Origin: Craspedostauros australis
Lineage: Eukaryota > Bacillariophyta > Bacillariophyceae > Mastogloiales > Achnanthaceae
Assembly: GCA_026770025.1 (NCBI GenBank)
Contig: JAMXDE010000010.1
Span: 1,488,001 to 1,552,000 of the forward strand
Length of the DNA stretch: 64,000 nt
Reading direction: 5' to 3'
Under the pieces are notes generated by a model. The model saw only the letters and a list, made by a program, of their open reading frames with translations. It was not told where the DNA came from and searched no databases. Both the position numbers and the translations under genes were made by a program. This document shows positions 50,301-58,518 of the stretch, in pieces; position 1 is the first letter of the stretch; each line of letters starts with the position of its first letter.

Positions 50301-51709
50301 TGGGAACGCTGGCATTGACGTTCGTGTACTTCGAGAGGCTGTGCCTGGACTGCCGTGTGGACAAGACCAATCGCCGGCTGAGCTTCGCTGCCTGCCTCCT
50401 CCTGGCGATCAAGAGCAACGAGAGCCATGTGGCCCTCATGACCCACCGCCAGAATGAAGCAAAGCCCACCACATCGCACAAGAAAGCATCGAGGAGGATC
50501 CAATCGCTCATCCGTCCCACGAAGAAGAGCAGCAGCATGTTTGCGTGCGTGCTAGAGTTCTTTACTCAGGATTGGTCGCTGTCTCTGCAGCACGTCTTCG
50601 CAGCGGAATGGGGAGTGTTTGCGGCGCTGCAATTCCGCCTCCATGCCACGCCATCCCAAGTCGCATTCCACTTCAAGCGCCTGCTGAAGATCATGAGCTG
50701 GGACGGTCGCAAGTACTTAGGTGCGGAGATGTACGGGTACTGGCAGGATGCACTGCTCGTGGAGGAGTATCACAAAGCCCAGAGGGCCGTGCGCGAGGAA
50801 CGGCGAGAAAAGCGCCGCAAGAACCACCGGTTGCTTCAGATTCAACGCGAGCTAGATGATGCAACCACTCGGCATGATGATGGCATCCCGGCCAGCATCG
50901 AGCGAGTCACCGACGATGCAGCAGCGACGGCAGAGATAGGAAATGCCAGCGGTTCGGACATCGAAACAGGTGCCGGCTCCAGAAGGCGCGGCAAGAACAG
51001 TGCCAACTCCCTGGGGAAACTGCACATACAGCAACATCTAAAGCTATACTCCGGCAAGGCTGAGGCGATACCAGAAAAGAAGCCATCATCTTCAACAGGC
51101 GGAGCTGCTCCCGATCTGGAGGCGATGACGGACTACCAGTATGTCACCCCCACGAAGAGCGGCGAAAGCCAGCAGCAAGGCCATTCCGGGACGACGGCGA
51201 TCGGGGCCGCGGCAGCAGCTGCTGCCTCATCGCTGTCGCTGACCTTCGGTTCGAAGATCCAGCGTCGATTTTCGAGCAGCGGCAACCTGACGGCGAGTCC
51301 ACATCGGTCCACCAAACCAGCGACGCGGCTTCCCGCATTCAACAAGCTGTTCTTCGGCAAACGCAACGCGAGCTCCGACCGTCTGAACATCACAGTTGGA
51401 GGCACCGCAGGCACGCCGCCAGCAACATCGTTGGTGCCGTCTCCATCGTCGCCGGCATTGCTGATGATAGGCCGGCGGAAGCAATCGAAAACTGATGGCG
51501 CTGCTGCTGAAGACGGCGACGATGCTCGGTCGCAGGACCTGGAACAAGGAGTCGATCTCGAGGCAGCTACATCGAATCCAACAGTGATGCTGGGCCCCGA
51601 CGAAGGCGAATTGGAGCTGGTGATCGGCGCGAACACCGCGTTTGCTTCGAGCGCAGCATCCTGCGCATCGTCCGGGGTCAGCAGCGGCAAGGGCGGGATC
51701 ATCATCTGA
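47345..51709 (+). CDS. CABLES-like cyclin-box protein
   Basis: A single-exon gene of 1454 residues from ATG 47345. The N-terminal 700 residues are mostly disordered (Thr/Ala/Asp/Asn-rich), with a conserved-looking stretch near 280-335 (HVLKSKTKK, VKWVTREIAALDFLLNIP). Near 755 begins YDDDDYVPGLLDDPEMVQGRHR, then TIQFVKPSLLKADLNQQFRDRF. This is very close to the segment that precedes the cyclin fold of animal CABLES1/2 (LLDDPEL-GKHR, YVKPSDLKKDMNE-F). The cyclin-like box runs from about 962 to 1128: LTLSKIRSIKMQALRCA, TFVYFERLCL, NRRLSFAACLLLAIKSN, EWGVFAALQFRLH. CABLES proteins link cyclin-dependent kinases to other kinases and help regulate the cell cycle; a role as CDK adaptor in the nucleus or cytosol is inferred. 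Asn- and Asp-rich inserts break up the conserved parts. Confidence 0.85.
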   Translation: MDQMTTQTPESVAGSTNTPAAQDQAVDPNHNDDAANADMQTATADAGADAETQDEAKMEEDEGAQAPDDAAGHANDVDGLNNAQHATNLEQPTTEAQRTDGVVDANNRAPMQESLDKHSHGDGMSVVTHDLNETKRREGRPSMIHDLRRHRSRSTSALTKDLRINLDADDTPKASSNITSNISSNISSHIMAGTSTKQPTRKSAKQMGLRHSAASNLSLSRHSSKNAAPAAPRSSTLAQHEGSRQSSNLSQSVAAASAASSTTGVGNTSLGRQRVYRTVHVLKSKTKKSATAQGRSGHQPTVKWVTREIAALDFLLNIPMQAEQRIVSSGWLREQGYDPADYDDQPQPDNNKASIHAVNTEPHHAGDLATNYAFRKSTSDADNSIDASSHGVPGQPPRDAGDVDHDGMPKLQNDPRPAPVFHPTGRWWDKWIPYVASHTAGVLTSNADPTGRLLNQKDIEAGEAAELEQPDDKLDSTTPKSQLNPYTAAPNAPMSFAAAPMSQVPGRRLEGDIAVAVQIPLTVDTTVTRQRSVARQAAVRQWELRLAHGLQHQAPSPMNRGLVVLQNKQPQDNRGSMLDGRMFFAAAGGYPMGVYSILKYEPRKEEAILRRRKLEALGGGGTQFFAMPARDWRGISYRQLLVVVERRREDFAKQVGLAAGVDSGDSMADTTKRGPTPSLFNRFTRSNERGGTFASLSDSNKAADSDKDGIDDGEAHGSGKNKDPENNNNNNTNDDDGNDDGDDDDVSSLSSFDSQYDDDDYVPGLLDDPEMVQGRHRNVMIGDRDTGCIVSSTIQFVKPSLLKADLNQQFRDRFDGWEPPKSQRKYIGARVVDGVYTLMEPGEGENNNDDASTIITTNTETLDPTNVTATPSRRRKGSVGSVSSVNNPHGGGGGSIGNTGQGSESISKSGHKKKSSGRNAATNNNNSAGSVNNNSASNNNNANNDTNTKNKKDTKTIRIPPSLTLSKIRSIKMQALRCAMKAKLELGTLALTFVYFERLCLDCRVDKTNRRLSFAACLLLAIKSNESHVALMTHRQNEAKPTTSHKKASRRIQSLIRPTKKSSSMFACVLEFFTQDWSLSLQHVFAAEWGVFAALQFRLHATPSQVAFHFKRLLKIMSWDGRKYLGAEMYGYWQDALLVEEYHKAQRAVREERREKRRKNHRLLQIQRELDDATTRHDDGIPASIERVTDDAAATAEIGNASGSDIETGAGSRRRGKNSANSLGKLHIQQHLKLYSGKAEAIPEKKPSSSTGGAAPDLEAMTDYQYVTPTKSGESQQQGHSGTTAIGAAAAAAASSLSLTFGSKIQRRFSSSGNLTASPHRSTKPATRLPAFNKLFFGKRNASSDRLNITVGGTAGTPPATSLVPSPSSPALLMIGRRKQSKTDGAAAEDGDDARSQDLEQGVDLEAATSNPTVMLGPDEGELELVIGANTAFASSAASCASSGVSSGKGGIII

Positions 51710-52422
51710 TACCACGTGCAAATGCAAAGTACGAGTAGAGTATGCACGAGAATGTGCGAGTATGTATAGTACAAGTGGTTGTTAGCTTGAGTCTTCGAAT
51801 CTACTCTGGTACTGCGGAGAGAACGATGAAGCACTGGCTGGGCAAGTGGGCAGCAGTCTAACAGCTAGCTTGAGAAGAATTGAGTTCTGTTTGATCACGT
51901 TGCAGAATGACGTCAATCGCAATGCACTTGCGTGTGCGAAAATGGGTGATGCGACACACGTGGGACGCGGAAAACTTGCATTGGACACATGACGTGGCAC
52001 GTGTGCCAAGTTCGAGAAGTTGAGAGAGAAATTGCACGCAATTTTGTGGTGCTTCGCCTCTCGTTGGTGTGGACTGCGTCGTTGTGTCCGTACGGCTGCG
52101 TGTGCACGAGAATTCAAAATTTGCGTTCGGTTGCGCTGTTTCGCCCGCCACATGGCCGTTGTTGTTGTTGCGTGCGCTCTCTCCATTCAAATCTCTTAGG
52201 TTGGCGCACTCACATTTCCGTCGATCGTGGACAGCGACACTCTGCTCTTGTTGTGCCCTCTCTCACTCTGAATACTTCTGAATACTCGTGAAGTATCACA
52301 GAGTCCGGACATCGTGGAAAATAGACTTCGGTTCCGCTCAGCTCAGCCCAGTCCAGTTGAGCTCAACTAAACTCCATGCAGATCACCAACGACGTCGACT
52401 TGTACCAGCCATCGTGGCTTTC
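51710..52422. other. intergenic
   Basis: About 710 bases. TGACGTCA lies at 51908-51915. The frame of the next gene is open back to a GTG at 52288, but the first ATG is at 52423. Overlapping minus-strand frames near 51782-52190 are unsupported. Confidence 0.4.
51908..51915. promoter_or_regulatory. TGACGTCA (CRE-like) palindrome
   Basis: Perfect CRE consensus 515 bases upstream of the ATG at 52423. Confidence 0.3.
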
Positions 52423-53583
52423 ATGTCATTTGTTGGATTGCACGACCACGTGTCTTCCCGAACCATCTCAGCATCGGCAGTAGCGTCAACATCCACAGGC
52501 ACAGGCACGCATAACAACGGTGGCAACAACGGTGGCAACGACGGTGGCAACAACAAAAGCACAACCTATCACAGTCACAACCACAGTCACAACCACAAGC
52601 ATAACAGCAACCAGAGCCTCGACGTCCAACGATTCCTGTACTTCGTCTTCCAACAAGAGCAGCAGCGAAAGAGGACAGACCACATCGTCTCGTTGTTTCG
52701 CCACCGAGACTTCAACCACTGCGAATCCGACGAGGACAGCGACTACTCCTACGCCAGCCACTCGCTCATCTCCGACTTGGACCTTGAGAGCAGCGAGAGC
52801 GAAAGCGACGATCTGCGCATCACCCATCACGAAAGCAAGACGGACGACGACATGGCGCCGCACCGACTGGAGTTTGAACAACCACCGCAGGCGACGCCCG
52901 CATGCAGCAGCAGCACTGTGGCATCGCCGCGACGCCGATCCGTCGAGTTCTCCTCCAACAACGTCGTCTATCCCATCGACCATTTTCGCGATTACTCGCC
53001 CGTGGAACAATCCAGCACATGGATGAGCCGGCAGGAACTCTATGCCGTGCGACGTGCCTGCATCGTCAAGGTCCAGCAGCTCGATCTCATCCACGCCGAT
53101 GACGAAACTGCGGCGTCGCAAGCCGCCCCGCACGCGCCTCAGGAATCGGGCGAGCAGATGGAAGAGGAAAAGAAGGAAGGTTCGGACAGCAGTCCGGATG
53201 ACATTCCTGTGGATGCCGGCGACAATGATGGTGGCAACAGCGCAGACCACGTCACTGCCAATACTGACAATGACGATGACGATGACTGCGGCGTCGACAA
53301 GTCCTTGCGGGATTCCATCTCAAAAATGTTGATGCTGGAGAATGCCAACGTATCGCACGACGACATACGGGGCTTGGAGTCCTATACGCAATTCAATCTG
53401 CAACGCAGCAAAACAGCACGCGCCATGGCCAAGGAGGCAGTCTTTGGAATGCAGAAGTTTCAGAAATTCAAGGGCACCAACATGCCAGAGCTCATGGCCG
53501 AAGTCTACGCCAACAGCTGCACGGATTCCCTCAAGCAGGCGCAGGGCATGGCACAGTTGGACGCCGAGCATGCGAGGCGGTGA
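52423..53583 (+). CDS. diatom-type hypothetical protein with a His/Asn-rich repeat
   Basis: 386 residues if the first ATG (52423) is used. A Gly/Asn/Asp repeat is followed by an alternating HSHNHSHNHKHN stretch (about 50-62), which could bind metal ions or simply be low complexity. An acidic region (about 90-150) leads to a VEFSSNNVVYPI strand at about 174, then PVEQSSTWMSRQELYAVRRAC. After a second acidic insert the C-terminal 75 residues are conserved-looking: RGLESYTQFNLQRSK-ARAMAKEAV, then NMPELMAEVYANSCTDSLKQA. I associate this strand-helix core and RGLE block with a large uncharacterised diatom family; the gene at 2410 has only the first half. No function is known. Nothing suggests a membrane or secreted protein. 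Confidence 0.75.
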   Translation: MSFVGLHDHVSSRTISASAVASTSTGTGTHNNGGNNGGNDGGNNKSTTYHSHNHSHNHKHNSNQSLDVQRFLYFVFQQEQQRKRTDHIVSLFRHRDFNHCESDEDSDYSYASHSLISDLDLESSESESDDLRITHHESKTDDDMAPHRLEFEQPPQATPACSSSTVASPRRRSVEFSSNNVVYPIDHFRDYSPVEQSSTWMSRQELYAVRRACIVKVQQLDLIHADDETAASQAAPHAPQESGEQMEEEKKEGSDSSPDDIPVDAGDNDGGNSADHVTANTDNDDDDDCGVDKSLRDSISKMLMLENANVSHDDIRGLESYTQFNLQRSKTARAMAKEAVFGMQKFQKFKGTNMPELMAEVYANSCTDSLKQAQGMAQLDAEHARR

Positions 53584-53941
53584 TCGTCTCGTCTGTCTGG
53601 CGTATAGTACAGAATGCTTGTATGCCCTGCACATAGGCGGTTGACAACCTAGCACTAACATACGATTCGAGTAATCCACGCATTTGTACAGCATGCAGCA
53701 TTCTATCCTTCCTAACGCGTTGTGCGACATCAACAGCGGGCACAGATTTGGACGAGCCTTTTCCTTCTTGAGTCTCGGTCATGCATGTCGCCGCTGCCAG
53801 GCAGGCGAAGGCCTCGACGATGCACGTAACGCTGATCGCCCCAAGCGACTCTATCCTTCCAATACCGGGCGACATCATTGGGCTTCCCGAACAACCCCGA
53901 CTCGTTCATACCTGTCCCTGTGAAATAACTGCTTCGTTCTT
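53584..53941. other. intergenic between convergent genes
   Basis: 358 bases shared by the 3' ends of two converging genes. No coding signal. Confidence 0.4.
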
Positions 53942-55910
53942 TCACACTCGTCCCTTCCGATCGCGGGCCGCACTGCGGAAGCATTGCTGGATCTTCTCGA
54001 TCACTTCTTTGTCGCACATGATCTTGTAGTTGCTGCTACCTCTCACCTTGCGAAGGAACCGGCCGCCTCCATCGCAGATCGTTTGCTGGATGTCGCGTAC
54101 GATCTTCCTCTTCTCTCGTTCCATGCATGTGGCCCGGTAAGCTCCCAACTTGGAGGACACAGCCTCGAGATAGATCTGGTTGCCTTGGTGCTTGTTCGCT
54201 TTCGTGCCCGCGCCTCCGATTACGTCATTCATCTTGACATCCCGCTCGCAAACGTACCCGGAAGGTGTGCAATCCGATGCAGCATCTATATTTGTTCCAT
54301 TGGGGCTCTGTCCGCAGGCTTGCTGTGAATAAGGAATCTGTGCGCTTGCGAAAGGCGGAAAAGGAACTTGCATCGGCACGTCGCGATTTGCCAGGAACAT
54401 GGCAGGAGTGGACGCTCCATCCAGTCGCTGCTCTGTTGGGGGCGATCCAAAGGAGGAGAATTGCAGATAGGTCGCCCCGCCACCGCGACCATCGCCGTCA
54501 CGAGTATCATCCCGGCGAGTGATCTCGTTCAGCGATAACGAAGAGACGGAGGCATCCAGCGAGGATGCTTCTCCTGACTCCAGAGAGAGAGAGAAAGAGA
54601 GAGATTTCGCAATGAGATGGACGAGCAAAAGAATTGAGAAGTTGTAGTGGTTAGAGTCGCATGAGCCATGATGTCGATAATGGCAAGGGGTGTGATCATG
54701 AGTTGGCGACAGGCAAACGCAAGTATATACTTGTACTCGTGACGTCAGGTATCATAGAGCACTGCAAGAAGAGTTGTTACCCCCCACAACCAACGAGCCC
54801 AACTGTCCAATGTCCAACGTTCGATGCCTGCCCCTCACCTTGATCCGCTGCAGTCCCTTCAGACATATCAAAGCTGAAAGGCGAAGTGCGAATGAAAGTC
54901 CCCCACAATGTAAGGAGCTCGTTGTCGGTGCAGACATCTCGCTGGTTTGCTTCATCGGCTGGATTCCGAGCCAAGCAGGTACGCTCATGAACGGAGAATG
55001 ATAAATCAGTCCCCGTGGAGTGTATTGAATTCATCCTTGCGATGCCATCGTGTGGTCTTGGCTGAGGAGTGTTGTGCGACGATGTTTGCATGGCATCTAG
55101 TGAATTGTCTCTCTCTTGGGGAGCCGGCGCCAATTCTGGCTGCTGCTGTACATTCGACATTGGATGTTCCATATGCAACAGCATCAAGAAGTCCAGAGGA
55201 TCGGAGGCGGTACGTTGCAGCTCTTCGACAGTCGCAGGCGTCTTGTGGCGCTGGAAAATCACAGCGCTGGGTTTTGAATCTCGCGACGCGTGCTGTTGGG
55301 CATCCACTGACATGCCATCCGGTTGATTGTTGCTTTGTGGTGGTGCCGACGCCGCATGAGTGGCGACGTCTCGATTCCGCCAAGAATCCCCGCGGCTGAC
55401 CGCATCTGCCCTTGCAGCCGAGAACGATTTGTTGAGGATCGTGGAGACTCCCTTCTTCTTGATGCTCGCTGCGACCTTGGAGCCAGTGATTTTGAACATA
55501 TTGTGGCTGGGATCAGCAGTAGGAGTCGGGGAGTCTTGGATACGAGCGCGGCCTTCGCGATGGCTTTTGCGATGGCAATAGGTATCCTCCTCACAGCGCT
55601 CCGAATGAATCTCGCCTTCACGAGCCTGGTGATCGTCTTGGCGTGTCCTGTCCGGGTGCCTTGGCGCCAATTGTGGTCTGTTTTGGTCGCAGCTGGTGTT
55701 CCTACCTCTTGGATCCTCGGCGACAGAAGTGTCGCAGCTGCTTTCGCTGTCGCTCTTCCTATTGCTATTCCTGTTGCTGTTCTTGTTGCTGTTCTTGTTA
55801 TTGTCTCGGGTCGCAGTACGAGTAGCAGGGGTACGAGTAACCTCAGTTGGATGGATGATATCCCGTCTTTGGTCACAGTCAGAGTTCTCTGGCTTTGCGT
55901 CCATCTGCAT
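53942..55910 (-). CDS. DUF6824 domain protein (two-exon model)
   Basis: Model on the minus strand: exon 1 55910-54839, intron 54838-54574, exon 2 54573-53942, giving 567 residues. Without splicing, exon 2 has only a TTG start (54628) and exon 1 ends in a stop at 54777. The junction CAAG|GTGAGG to a CT-rich tract ending TCAG joins them in phase (DQ then GEASS), so I read them as one gene. Exon 1 has Asn/Arg repeats (NKNSNKNSN) and a possible internal start at 55499 (MFKITGSK), which would give 430 residues. The C-terminal 95 residues (473-567) form a divergent DUF6824: NDVIGGAGT, N-KHQGNQIY, GGGRFL, with Gln in place of Pro in HPGN. It lies head to head with another DUF6824 gene at 57193. Function unknown; probably nuclear. 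Confidence 0.65.
54740..54747. promoter_or_regulatory. TGACGTCA palindrome inside the predicted intron
   Basis: Perfect CRE consensus within intron 54838-54574. If exon 2 were a separate gene, this would be in its promoter, so it bears on the gene model. Confidence 0.25.
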
Positions 55911-57192
55911 CCAACATGAATCTTGGTGCCTTCGATGGATCTGTGGAGCCACGAGTACGTATGGTGAAATAGGACTCTTGTTGTGCTATATCAATGCTCT
56001 TGGTCGACGGAGGCACGAGTTGCGATCACAAGGATGCGGTCCGGGTGTACTCGCACTCGCACTCGTGTAGCATAGTGCATCGCAGTGTACAAGCAGAGCA
56101 CCACATTGCATCATGGGATCCATCGTGTTTCGGCCTCTCCTGCTACCCGCACGATCGACGATCTGCGCAGCCGTTGAGGTGAGTGGCCTTGTCCCCTTGA
56201 TAACGACACTTGAGAACTCTTCGTTCCCATCCACCGCAGAGGCGCCTCTCGGCGATCGCTGGCTGGGTTGGTCGCAGAGCGTTCGGATGACAAGCTCCAA
56301 ACGAGCATAGCCCCCACGGTCGTGGATAGATCGAACTACACGAGGGCACATTGTACTTCTCTACCTCAGTTGTCATCGTATCATTGGCCGTCCACGTCTC
56401 GACCGAGGAACGCAACACAGATTCTGAAATGAAAATGAAAGTGCACATCTGGGCGCAACAGCCGGGGGGTTGTTGGGATGTTCTGTTGTGACTTGCACTT
56501 GCATTTTCACTCCAGACCCTGTGCCCTCGTGTTGTTTCAAACACGCAGATCACCATCATTGTTCTCCCCCTTCCTCCCATGGTCTTCGTGAGAATGTGTA
56601 TCATCACGTGGTAGGCGCAGACGAGCCACAAAAGCAAGGCATCAGGCCGTGCACCATTCGCTTCGCATCTGCAGAACATGCTCTCTCTGTGGCGGTATGC
56701 GACCAAACACGCCACCGTCAGCCGTGTTCAGAACATCAGAATTTTGTCTTGTGCGAACTTGCTTCCGGCACGTTGCCGTGGTCGGAGGCGATGTCGAATT
56801 CGCAAACGGATGGAAATTCTGATCGCGATTCTCCGAAAAAGGTATCTTTGGAGGTCACAACTGACCTCTTCCTTGACACCAAACACGCGGAGAAATCTTC
56901 GTGTTTGCTGGCGATGGCAGGAACCAGCAGAGGTGGAGCAACAGCGGCGGCTGCGACGAAAGCAGAATCAGAAACGACGGCAACTGGATGTGTGTTGTGA
57001 CCACCAGAACCAACACACAACTTCAGGTTGGCTTGAATTTCCAATGACTTTTGGTCACAGATCACCAAGTCAGTCGCAGGTGCCGCAGTTGTAGGCATCA
57101 TCTCTTCGTTCCCTCATCCCGCCTCACTACTACGGCGCGGGTGTGACCATACACGTGCAAGTGGCCGGCCAAACACGGGTGGTATTGACACC
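55911..57192. other. 1.3-kb spacer between divergent DUF6824 genes
   Basis: Holds both promoters. The only mildly protein-like frame is plus-strand 56791-57000 (69 residues, ATG 56791), with no motif; I do not call it. Other frames (55986-56351 minus, 56143-56715 minus) overlap and contradict each other. Confidence 0.4.
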
Positions 57193-58227
57193 ATGATTGG
57201 TAGATTCTTCCACCGAAGCTTTCGCATCGGGGCAGCTGGTCGCCGAGCCGAAGAAAGTCCGCCGCAGCCATCACAGCTTTCAGATTGTGATCTATCCATC
57301 GACGAGGAGTCCCTGGGGCGAGACTTGGACATCCTGCAATCGACATTTCGAATGAACTCGAGGCACAGCAAATGTTCCACGGCCACTCCGGAACGGCGCA
57401 TCCTGCCGGAAGTGCTCATCTCAGGTGGCTCTCGTCCATTCACGACAAACAGCAACATCAGTGGCAGCAGCGGCGGCGGCCGCGGCAGCGACGCCTCCAA
57501 CAACCATCCATGCCACACACATCTTTCATTGAGCTGCACGAGTGGTGCTTCATCTGATGGCAACGCCCGTACCGAACGTGTACGCCAAGTGAGTGATGAC
57601 AGCAAGCAAAACAATCATGAGCGATCATTCTTCTTTTTCACCGATGAGATGGACTGCGAAACGAACGTCCATGATGGCGTGAGCGACGTCATCTCATGCA
57701 TGAGCGACGATGAAATCCACACTGGTGGCATAGAAGTCGAGCTTCCCATCACCCGCGAACTATGCAATGGTTCCAATGAGGAGGAGATGGTAGATGACGA
57801 TCACACAGCAGGATCCATGAGCAAACCCCTATCGTTACCCATGATGCGAGTGTCGTCAAGCCACTCCGTCGTGTCATCCTCCATCTCGTCCGTATCTTCG
57901 CGTGCTTCCCTCTTGGTGGAAAGGCAGGACGCTGACGTTCTGTTCGGCAGAGGGACCCGCAGCAACCGACATCCCGGCAACCAGATCTTTCTGAGAGATG
58001 TCCAACGGGAGCTAGACAACCACATGAATGCGCCGGGAACCAAGGCCAAGCGCAGGATCTGCGCAGCAATCATCAAAGCAACTCGCAAACGCCAGGGTCG
58101 CTTCCTCCAGTTCGACGACAAGAGTTCCCTGTGGCGGAATGTCTCGTCCTCCCGAACACGCAAGAAGGTGACGCAGGCCTTCCGTTCCTTTCGCAAACAG
58201 AGAAATCGAGCCTGCTCAAATAAATAA
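57193..58227 (+). CDS. DUF6824 domain protein
   Basis: 344 residues, single exon, ATG 57193 (ACCATGA). The N-terminal 240 residues are Ser-rich, with two acidic stretches and no recognised motif. Residues 246-344 are the DUF6824 domain: DADVLFGRGT, N-RHPGNQIF, a helix with KAKRRICAAII, GRFLQF, SLW and a basic C-terminal helix (KKVTQAFRSFRKQRNR). The GRG and HPGN signatures are intact, so it is closer to the family norm than its neighbour at 53942-55910, where HPGN reads HQGN. The two sit head to head, but their sequences are too different for a recent duplication. Role unknown; the basic domain suggests a nucleic-acid or chromatin partner, by inference. Confidence 0.85.
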   Translation: MIGRFFHRSFRIGAAGRRAEESPPQPSQLSDCDLSIDEESLGRDLDILQSTFRMNSRHSKCSTATPERRILPEVLISGGSRPFTTNSNISGSSGGGRGSDASNNHPCHTHLSLSCTSGASSDGNARTERVRQVSDDSKQNNHERSFFFFTDEMDCETNVHDGVSDVISCMSDDEIHTGGIEVELPITRELCNGSNEEEMVDDDHTAGSMSKPLSLPMMRVSSSHSVVSSSISSVSSRASLLVERQDADVLFGRGTRSNRHPGNQIFLRDVQRELDNHMNAPGTKAKRRICAAIIKATRKRQGRFLQFDDKSSLWRNVSSSRTRKKVTQAFRSFRKQRNRACSNK

Positions 58228-58518
58228 GTAAAGGACTATAATATGTAACAAAAGGATTACAATACCTCTGTAGGCATCTACGCCGTAGGAGCTTGTCTCC
58301 GCCTCCTTCCAACTTCTCGCATCGCGGGAAGGGGGGCGAGGGATCGTACTCGTATGTATCTGGCTGGGGCCTGCTGGCCTTCCGCGTGCGCTCAGCCTCG
58401 CCAAGCCTGCTCACTCAGTTTCAACGATCCAAGCAGTCCTAGACTACTAGAGGATGAATCATTTTAGGTACTCCAGTGTATGTGAGTCCAATCTCCCAAA
58501 CTATTATTCTATCTTCCC

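Noticed and set aside
49624-50538. 304-codon minus-strand frame
   Set aside because: Antisense of the CABLES-like gene; hydrophobic Leu/Phe runs come from the reverse of Asn/Lys codons.
52486-53250. 254-codon minus-strand frame
   Set aside because: Antisense of 52423-53583; Val/Ala-rich shadow composition.
56470-57000. 176-codon plus-strand frame upstream of the DUF6824 gene
   Set aside because: Starts with TTG; only the last 69 codons (ATG 56791) look protein-like, and no donor/acceptor pair joins it to the gene at 57193.
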